From: Ruminococcus sp.
GTDB lineage: Bacteria; Bacillota; Clostridia; Oscillospirales; Ruminococcaceae
Length of the DNA: 7,645 nucleotides
Direction of reading: 5' to 3'
Assembly (NCBI GenBank): GCA_003446315.1
Contig: DMBA01000141.1
Location: 1-7,645, forward strand
Below the pieces are notes generated by a model. The model ran no database searches. It worked only from the letters and a program-made list of their open reading frames with translations, and was not told the DNA's origin. Positions 1-5,047 of the stretch are shown here, in pieces; the first letter of the stretch is position 1; each line of letters starts with the position of its first letter. Made by a program: the position numbers and the translations under genes.

Positions 1-626
1 TGAATGAGTGCACTGTGATAGGGCGCATTCGCCTTCATCGGCACCATCCGGTACGGGATATACTGTCCGCCGGCTGCATCCGCCAGATCGTCAAGGATCG
101 TTTCAGCCTGTTTCTCGCCGCCGACCATAAACTGTTTTGCGGAATTATAACCGGTAATGGCGGCATATGCCGTTTTCCTGACGGTTTCAGTCAGTGCTTC
201 CGCCTGTGTCTGCGTCAGATCGGTCAGGATCCCGCAAAAACCGGTTTTCGCCTGAAGGATCTCACTCATCAGTTTTCCGCGTGCCTGAATAAACCGCAGA
301 CCGGCTTCAAAGGAGATACTTTCCGCGCAGATCAGCGCAGAGATCTCGCCGAGGCTGTGTCCGATCCCGACTGCCGGCAGGGAGTCTGTCTGTGCAAGCA
401 GATTCCGGTACAGCGCATAGGACACTGTTGCGACGGCAGGCTGTGCATACTCTGATTTCGTAAATTCCGACATTTTGCTTTCAGCGATCATCTTCCATAG
501 ATCATATCCCAGGATCTCCGAAGCATCCTGCAAGATGCCCCGGAAATCATGATCTTCCTGATAAAGCTGTGCGCACATGTTCTTATACTGGCAGCCCTGC
601 CCCGGAAACATTGCGGCATATTTCAT
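1..626 (-). CDS. Discrete malonyl-CoA:ACP transacylase (trans-AT type), C-terminus cut by the window edge
   Basis: Moves a malonyl group from coenzyme A to the phosphopantetheine of a carrier protein. There are 208 uninterrupted codons from ATG 626 to the left edge. The N-terminus MKYAAMFPGQGCQYKNM is the classic FPGQGSQ opening of FabD-like transferases. GHSLGE (89-94) holds nucleophile Ser91. ARGKLM (115-120) supplies Arg116, 25 residues later as in E. coli FabD (Ser92/Arg117), which binds the malonate carboxylate. GYNSAKQFMVGG (159-170) is the usual GxNSxxQxVxxG segment, and APYHSAL (201-207) carries catalytic His204. About 80-100 C-terminal residues should lie beyond the edge. ATGA overlap with the ACP gene implies coupled expression. 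The neighbouring KS protein lacks a working AT, so this enzyme probably serves it in trans; a housekeeping FabD is less likely in this setting. Whether further domains follow (ER or a second AT, as in some trans-AT lines) cannot be seen. Confidence 0.93.
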   Translation of the reverse strand, partial: MKYAAMFPGQGCQYKNMCAQLYQEDHDFRGILQDASEILGYDLWKMIAESKMSEFTKSEYAQPAVATVSYALYRNLLAQTDSLPAVGIGHSLGEISALICAESISFEAGLRFIQARGKLMSEILQAKTGFCGILTDLTQTQAEALTETVRKTAYAAITGYNSAKQFMVGGEKQAETILDDLADAAGGQYIPYRMVPMKANAPYHSALI

Positions 627-874
627 ACAGCTTCTTCCTCAACGCAAGTATGCAGATAGCCTGCCATATCCGCAATGGTCTTATATTCAAACATTGCCAC
701 GGGATTGATATCGACCTGCAATTTTTTTCTCAGCTTATTCATAATTTTCAGCGCATAAACAGACGAAATGCCGATCTTGAAAAAGCTCAGATTTTCGTCG
801 ATCTGATCCGGTGTTTCGCCGGATGCCTCTGCGATCAATTCTTTCATATAGTTGATAATTTCCTGTGTTGACAT
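623..874 (-). CDS. Discrete acyl carrier protein (83 aa)
   Basis: Carries acyl or malonyl groups on a phosphopantetheine arm. The length is typical for a free-standing ACP. The pattern FFKIGISSVYALKIMNKL (31-48) is the carrier-protein helix-II signature, with Ser38 (GISSV, in place of the usual DSL) as the attachment site. MFEYKTIADMAGYL (61-74) is the usual C-terminal helix. It lies 18 bp after the KS protein, which has no ACP after its KS, and overlaps the following malonyl transferase start by 4 bp. It is therefore most likely the malonyl-carrying acceptor for that KS. The start is supported by AAAGGAAG at 881-888. Specificity (malonyl versus another starter) cannot be read from the sequence. 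A phosphopantetheinyl transferase must be supplied from elsewhere. Confidence 0.93.
   Translation of the reverse strand: MSTQEIINYMKELIAEASGETPDQIDENLSFFKIGISSVYALKIMNKLRKKLQVDINPVAMFEYKTIADMAGYLHTCVEEEAV
634..640 (-). promoter_or_regulatory. Ribosome binding site of the AT gene, inside the ACP gene
   Basis: GAGGAAG on the minus strand lies within the last codons of the ACP gene (Glu-Glu-Glu), 7 nt before the ATG at 626-624. With the 4-bp ATGA stop/start overlap it indicates translational coupling of ACP and AT. Confidence 0.65.
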
Positions 875-880
875 AGTTTT

Positions 881-888
881 CTTCCTTT
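881..888 (-). promoter_or_regulatory. Ribosome binding site of the ACP gene
   Basis: AAAGGAAG on the minus strand ends 6 nt before the ATG at 874-872. It lies wholly in the 18-bp gap after the TAA of the AL-T-KS gene. Confidence 0.8.
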
Positions 889-892
889 CGTA

Positions 893-3800
893 TTACTGAT
901 TATCAGAATCAATATCTTCGCTGTCCAGCCAGACATGATTCTTTTCAAACGGATAAGGCGGCAAATGCATCACAGACTGTCCCTCTGCCGGATCCAGCAC
1001 CTGCCAGTTGACCGCAGCGCCGTGCACATAAAGCTGCATGAGATTTTCCAGAATATCATCATCCGAATCCGGTGCAAACGAACCGTTCACCACGCATACT
1101 TTGGCATCATGCGCCGCACACGCACCGATCTGCAAAACGAGATCTGCACTGCTCTGATCTGCGGTCTGCTGCTGCGGCAAAGTACCGGCAGTAAAGCGTT
1201 TTACTGCATCCTGTTCCGAGCATTTGTCGTTTACATATTCTGCGATCCAGTGGCTGACACCCAAACCTGTGACCGGCGACAATCTGCCGAGCAATTCCTG
1301 ATAGCGCTGCAATTTTCTGCAAATGGTTTTGAACGTATCTACAGTGTTTTCGAAGCCGGTATCACCGATCTCGATACGAACATCCGAAGCGATCTGACGA
1401 TGCATTCTGCCGCGGATCACATCGCCGGTCTGCTGACCGTTTTCATCCAGCAGCAGCGCAGCACGATAAGCATAATGACGGCGGAAGCGGTTCCGGGTCA
1501 TGCACAATACGCTCGTATCCACAGCCGGATCATGCAGCAAAGCAGTCGTATCTTGCAGCACTTTTTCCATCGCATCCGGTGTTTTTGCAGAGACAGTCAG
1601 GATCTGTTTTCCGGAGCCGGCATGCTGTACCGGCGTTTGTTCCGGAATATATTCACCCAGAATAACATGTGCATTCGTACCGCCAAGACCCAACGATGTC
1701 ACACCGGCAAAGCGTTTCTTGCCGTCCGGCACATTCCACGCTTCATTTTCCCGCAGCAGCCGGAACGGTGTTTTCTCGATCTCCAGCAGCGGATTGACAT
1801 GTTCCATATGCAGGCTCTTTACAAACTGGCGATGCTTCATGCAAAGCAGCGTTTTCAGAATCCCGGCACCGGCAGCAGCAGGCAGCAGATGACCGATATT
1901 GGTCTTCACAGAACCGACTGCGATTTTTTCCGGATTCTTTCTGCCGGAGAACTGTCTGGAAAGCGCCGCGATCTCGATCGGATCACCGATGACCGTACCG
2001 GTGCCGTGCGCTTCGATATAACTGATATCATCAATGGAGACATCCGATTCTGCATATGCTTTGTGCAGCACATCGTATTCACCGCGCGGATTCGGAGAAG
2101 TCACGCTTAATGCATAGCCGTCATTATTGATCGCCGTGCCATGGATCACGCCGTAGATCTGACTGTGATTCCGGAGCGCATCGCTCATCTTCTGCAAATA
2201 AAATACGACAATTCCCTCACCAAGCACAGAACCGTCGGCATCCTCATCAAACACCTTCGATTTTCCGGACGGCGTAACAATGCCAGCCTGTTTTGCCAGC
2301 TCATACATATATTTTGTTGCAATGAGATTGGAGCCGCAGACCACAGCACCTTCTGCCTCTCCGTGCAGGATGGTATTGCGTGCCAGATGCAGACCTGTCA
2401 GGAAGGATGAGCAAGCGGTATCCACAGCCATGACCGGCCCGACAAATCCATACTGATGCGAAATACGCGCTGCGATCATATTATTCATATTGTTGACCAG
2501 CGTGCGCTGCGGGATCTCGTGATAGCCGTGATTCTTTGTATATGCAAACACCAGCGGCGTATAGGAATTGAAGGTATTGCAGGCAAACACGGCAACATTT
2601 TCATGTTCTGTCTCATCTTGCAGCATACCGGCATCTTCCAGCGCTTCATAGGTCGCTTCCATCGACATACGCTGCTGCGGATCCATGAATTTCGCTTCCT
2701 CATATGACATATCGAAGAAGTCATAATCAAAGCTGTCGATATCAGACAAAAGACCAAGCGTATCATCCCAATCCGGAGAACCGGAAAGCGTCCGGCGCTT
2801 GCCTTCCACTTTTGAAACGCAGTCTTTTCCGCTGACCAGATTTTCCCAGAATGCTTCCTGTGTTGCAGCCCCCGGAAGCCGCACGCCGATACCGGTAATG
2901 ACGATCTTTTCTTCCTGTTTATTCTGTTCGGTACGCGCAGAAGATTCCGGCTGTTTCTGTCGTTTGAGATAGTCTGCCATCGCAGAAACCGTGTTATATT
3001 TCGAGATGACTTCCTGTCCAAGCTCCATGCCGAATGCTTCGGAAAGGACGAGGATCAGCCGGTAAGCCTGAATCGAATTGCCGCCCAATTCATAGAACGG
3101 CGTTTCCGGTTCAATCTGTTCCGCCGGAATCTTCAAAACCTGACTCCAGCACTCCGCCACTTTTTCCTCATAATACACTCTGGATTTCCGGGTCGATTTC
3201 GACTTATGATCCGGCTGGATCGTTTTCAAAAGTGCGGTGATTTCCTGATAGGTGTCATCAAACAAACCGTTTTCAAACTGCATCCGCATTTCATATCGTT
3301 TCACCTTGCCGGAACCGGTCTTCGGAAGCGCCGCGATCGGCAAAATGACATTGATCTCAAGCTGATAATGGGTCAGAACAGCAGCTCTGATCTTATATGC
3401 AAGCTGCGCAAAATCAGCAAGCGGATCCTGATTTACCACGAAAACAGCGAGTTGTTCCTCATTATCCTGCGAAATACCGACAACCGCAAGTACCGTTCTG
3501 GGAATACCGGTCTCTGCGCTGATGCACTCCTCGATATCCGTCACGACATAGTTTGCACCGCGAATGATCGCAATGTCCTTTTTTCTGCCGACAATAAAGA
3601 TTCTGTTGTTGAGCAAATAACCGATATCGCCGGTGCAAAGCCAGCCGTCCCGCACTCTCTTTGCGGTGCTGTCGGGTTCATTGTAATACCCCTGAAACAG
3701 TCCCTGTCCACGCGCTTCGATCTCACCCAGCATACGCTCCGGCAGCGGATTCCGGTTTTCATCGGTGATCCGCACTTCGAGATCGCCAAGCGGCTCACCG

Positions 3801-4948
3801 TTGCTCAGCAGGCACAGTGCATCATTCGGATCCTGCGCATCTGCGGGCAAAGCCTTCTGCTCATGCATCATCGCTTTTCTGGAGATGGTGTCCGAGATCG
3901 GCCCGTCATATCGCTTTGTGACCGAGATCACAAGCGTTGCTTCCGTCATGCCGTAACCGGGACGAATGACTTCCCGTCTTAAACCGCGCTTGCCGAATTT
4001 TGCCAAAAACCGTTCAACGGTCTTTCCGGAGATGATCTCAGAACCGGCGAAAATCGTGTCGATATTGGACATATCCAGTTCTTCCAGTTTCTCGTCCGGC
4101 ACCTTCTGGATGATCCATTCCATCGCAAAATTATTGGTGCTGAACCAGATTCCGGTAAACGAAGACACTCTTTTCAGGAAGGCAAAGGGATCATGCAAAA
4201 AGACGGCAGGGGTCGTAAAGAAGCAGTCGTGATATTGCATCATAGCGATAATCAACGGGGTAAACAAACCGAGATTATGCGTATGCGGCAGCCATGATAC
4301 AACGGTATCGTGTTCCGGCAGATCGGCAACCTGCGCCGTCGCGCCGCTGCAATAAAGAATATTCCAGTGCGAGAGCATCGCACCTTCCGGCACACCGGTC
4401 GTACCGGATGAGAACTGGATATAGATGATATCGCCGGGATCCTGTGCAGCGGGTTCTGCCTCAGTCTCAGAATGCAGATCCTCAAACAAAACCAGATTCA
4501 ACTCCGGATTTGCACGCAGCAGATCCTGATAATACTCCGCATGTCTTTGCTGTGTAATGAGCATCGGACGATCGAGTTTTGCGAGTTGTTTGACGAAGAT
4601 CTCCGCGCTCTTGGATTTCGGATCCCACGACTGCGGCTGCTGGATCGAAGAAATGATGATACCGCCGTACATACAAGCCCAGAACATAGAGTGGAAGATT
4701 TCCGGCTCATCTGTTTCGACTGCGATTCTGTCGCCTTGGTGAACGCCTTTTTTCCGGAGCGCATCCAGAATCCGAAGGGAACGGGAACGGATCTCCGGAT
4801 AACTGACAAAGACTTCGGAGCCGTTTGCATGGAGATAGCGGCAGCCTTTCTGCGGATAATGCTGTGACATATAGTCCAGCACATCGGGCACAATCTGAAA
4901 TCCGTTTTTCACATATTCTGACTGAAATGATGTCTGTTCTGAATTCAT
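893..4948 (-). CDS. Hybrid assembly-line protein: acyl-AMP ligase - carrier - ketosynthase - vestigial AT (1351 aa)
   Basis: Adenylates a carboxylic acid, loads it on its own carrier domain, and passes it to a ketosynthase for decarboxylative extension. Acyl-AMP ligase, about 20-575: FSSGTTGVPEG (179-189), SWLPHTHNLGL (218-228), YGMTE (332-336), TGD (439-441), GRKKDIAIIRGANY (454-467), and KTGSGK with Lys548. The spacing and the LPHxHxxGL segment resemble fatty-acyl-AMP-ligase-type loading domains rather than NRPS A domains. Carrier, about 592-662: ELGGNSI with Ser625. KS, about 680-1098: DTACSS (Cys846), HGTGT (His981) and TNIGH (His1020), a complete catalytic triad. Residues about 1113-1341 hold KS-AT and post-AT linkers around an eroded AT. 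The acidic tail DSEDIDSDNQ could be a docking element. There is no KR, DH or ACP after the KS: the acceptor ACP is the next gene, 18 bp on. The start is chosen by the ribosome binding site at 4955-4962. Domain calls are secure; the AL substrate is unknown and could be a fatty, hydroxy or amino acid. Confidence 0.95.
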   Translation of the reverse strand: MNSEQTSFQSEYVKNGFQIVPDVLDYMSQHYPQKGCRYLHANGSEVFVSYPEIRSRSLRILDALRKKGVHQGDRIAVETDEPEIFHSMFWACMYGGIIISSIQQPQSWDPKSKSAEIFVKQLAKLDRPMLITQQRHAEYYQDLLRANPELNLVLFEDLHSETEAEPAAQDPGDIIYIQFSSGTTGVPEGAMLSHWNILYCSGATAQVADLPEHDTVVSWLPHTHNLGLFTPLIIAMMQYHDCFFTTPAVFLHDPFAFLKRVSSFTGIWFSTNNFAMEWIIQKVPDEKLEELDMSNIDTIFAGSEIISGKTVERFLAKFGKRGLRREVIRPGYGMTEATLVISVTKRYDGPISDTISRKAMMHEQKALPADAQDPNDALCLLSNGEPLGDLEVRITDENRNPLPERMLGEIEARGQGLFQGYYNEPDSTAKRVRDGWLCTGDIGYLLNNRIFIVGRKKDIAIIRGANYVVTDIEECISAETGIPRTVLAVVGISQDNEEQLAVFVVNQDPLADFAQLAYKIRAAVLTHYQLEINVILPIAALPKTGSGKVKRYEMRMQFENGLFDDTYQEITALLKTIQPDHKSKSTRKSRVYYEEKVAECWSQVLKIPAEQIEPETPFYELGGNSIQAYRLILVLSEAFGMELGQEVISKYNTVSAMADYLKRQKQPESSARTEQNKQEEKIVITGIGVRLPGAATQEAFWENLVSGKDCVSKVEGKRRTLSGSPDWDDTLGLLSDIDSFDYDFFDMSYEEAKFMDPQQRMSMEATYEALEDAGMLQDETEHENVAVFACNTFNSYTPLVFAYTKNHGYHEIPQRTLVNNMNNMIAARISHQYGFVGPVMAVDTACSSFLTGLHLARNTILHGEAEGAVVCGSNLIATKYMYELAKQAGIVTPSGKSKVFDEDADGSVLGEGIVVFYLQKMSDALRNHSQIYGVIHGTAINNDGYALSVTSPNPRGEYDVLHKAYAESDVSIDDISYIEAHGTGTVIGDPIEIAALSRQFSGRKNPEKIAVGSVKTNIGHLLPAAAGAGILKTLLCMKHRQFVKSLHMEHVNPLLEIEKTPFRLLRENEAWNVPDGKKRFAGVTSLGLGGTNAHVILGEYIPEQTPVQHAGSGKQILTVSAKTPDAMEKVLQDTTALLHDPAVDTSVLCMTRNRFRRHYAYRAALLLDENGQQTGDVIRGRMHRQIASDVRIEIGDTGFENTVDTFKTICRKLQRYQELLGRLSPVTGLGVSHWIAEYVNDKCSEQDAVKRFTAGTLPQQQTADQSSADLVLQIGACAAHDAKVCVVNGSFAPDSDDDILENLMQLYVHGAAVNWQVLDPAEGQSVMHLPPYPFEKNHVWLDSEDIDSDNQ
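926..1612 (-). other. Vestigial acyltransferase with flanking linkers (AT-docking-like) at the end of the KS protein
   Basis: Residues about 1113-1180 resemble the KS-AT linker: QILTVSAKTPDAMEKVL, then TRNRFRRHYAYRAALL. Residues about 1301-1341 resemble the post-AT linker: LYVHGAAVNW, then LPPYPFEKNHVWL. Between them are only about 120 residues, where a working AT needs about 300. Within this remnant SHWIAEYVN (1232-1240), followed by SEQDAVKRF, lines up with the AT pattern GHSxGEYVA...s.edAlrl, with Trp1234 at the place of the nucleophilic serine. LVLQIG (1270-1275) lines up with the late LEvGP segment. No GHSxG and no later catalytic His are present, so it should be inactive as a transferase. 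Trans-AT synthases are known to keep such flanking segments as a docking platform for a discrete AT. The alignment was made by eye against family consensus. Confidence 0.75.
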
Positions 4949-4954
4949 ATTTTT

Positions 4955-4962
4955 CCCTTTCT
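4955..4962 (-). promoter_or_regulatory. Ribosome binding site that fixes the AL-T-KS start
   Basis: AGAAAGGG on the minus strand ends 6 nt before the ATG at 4948-4946. The longer reading from the ATG at 5011 would place this site inside the gene, has no Shine-Dalgarno sequence of its own, and adds 21 residues unlike any acyl-AMP ligase N-terminus. The start at 4948 is therefore preferred. Confidence 0.8.
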
Positions 4963-4970
4963 GCGAATAT

Positions 4971-4999
4971 ATTGTATAGATTTGTATGGAAAATGTAAC
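4971..4999 (-). promoter_or_regulatory. Weak candidate internal promoter before the AL-T-KS gene
   Basis: On the minus strand GTTACA (4999-4994) lies 17 bp before TACAAT (4976-4971). These match sigma-A consensus at 4 of 6 and 5 of 6 positions. The stretch is more AT-rich than its surroundings, and transcription would start just before the ribosome binding site of the next gene. AT-rich spacers give such matches by chance, so this is only a candidate for a second transcription start inside the operon. Confidence 0.25.
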
Positions 5000-5021
5000 C
5001 GCAGCCGGCACGAATCATCAG

Positions 5022-5040
5022 ACGTACCGGCACGGTACAT
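5022..5040 (-). promoter_or_regulatory. Inverted repeat / RNA hairpin just after the NRPS stop codon
   Basis: Read on the minus strand, GTACCG-TGC-CGGTAC forms a perfect 6-bp stem with a 3-nt loop. One G-U and one A-U pair extend it to 8 bp. It begins 7 nt after the NRPS TGA. No U-tract follows, so a classical intrinsic terminator is unlikely. An mRNA-processing or 3'-stabilising hairpin, or an operator-like palindrome, are alternatives. The repeat itself is directly visible; its function is inferred. Confidence 0.4.
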
Positions 5041-5047
5041 ATTTCAA

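Noticed and set aside
15..455. Plus-strand open frame of 146 codons
   Set aside because: Antisense to the malonyl transferase gene, which has all catalytic motifs in the correct order on the minus strand.
935..2110. Plus-strand open frame of 391 codons
   Set aside because: It is antisense to the KS and vestigial AT region, whose motifs are clear on the other strand. The product is rich in Cys, His and Arg with no recognisable domain, and has no ribosome binding site support.
4949..5011. Upstream ATG at 5011 as start of the AL-T-KS protein
   Set aside because: It would add 21 residues without homology to the family, has no Shine-Dalgarno sequence, and would put the good AGAAAGGG site inside the gene.
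5022..5040. Hairpin after the NRPS stop as a rho-independent terminator
   Set aside because: The stem is short and is not followed by a U-rich run, so full termination is unlikely.
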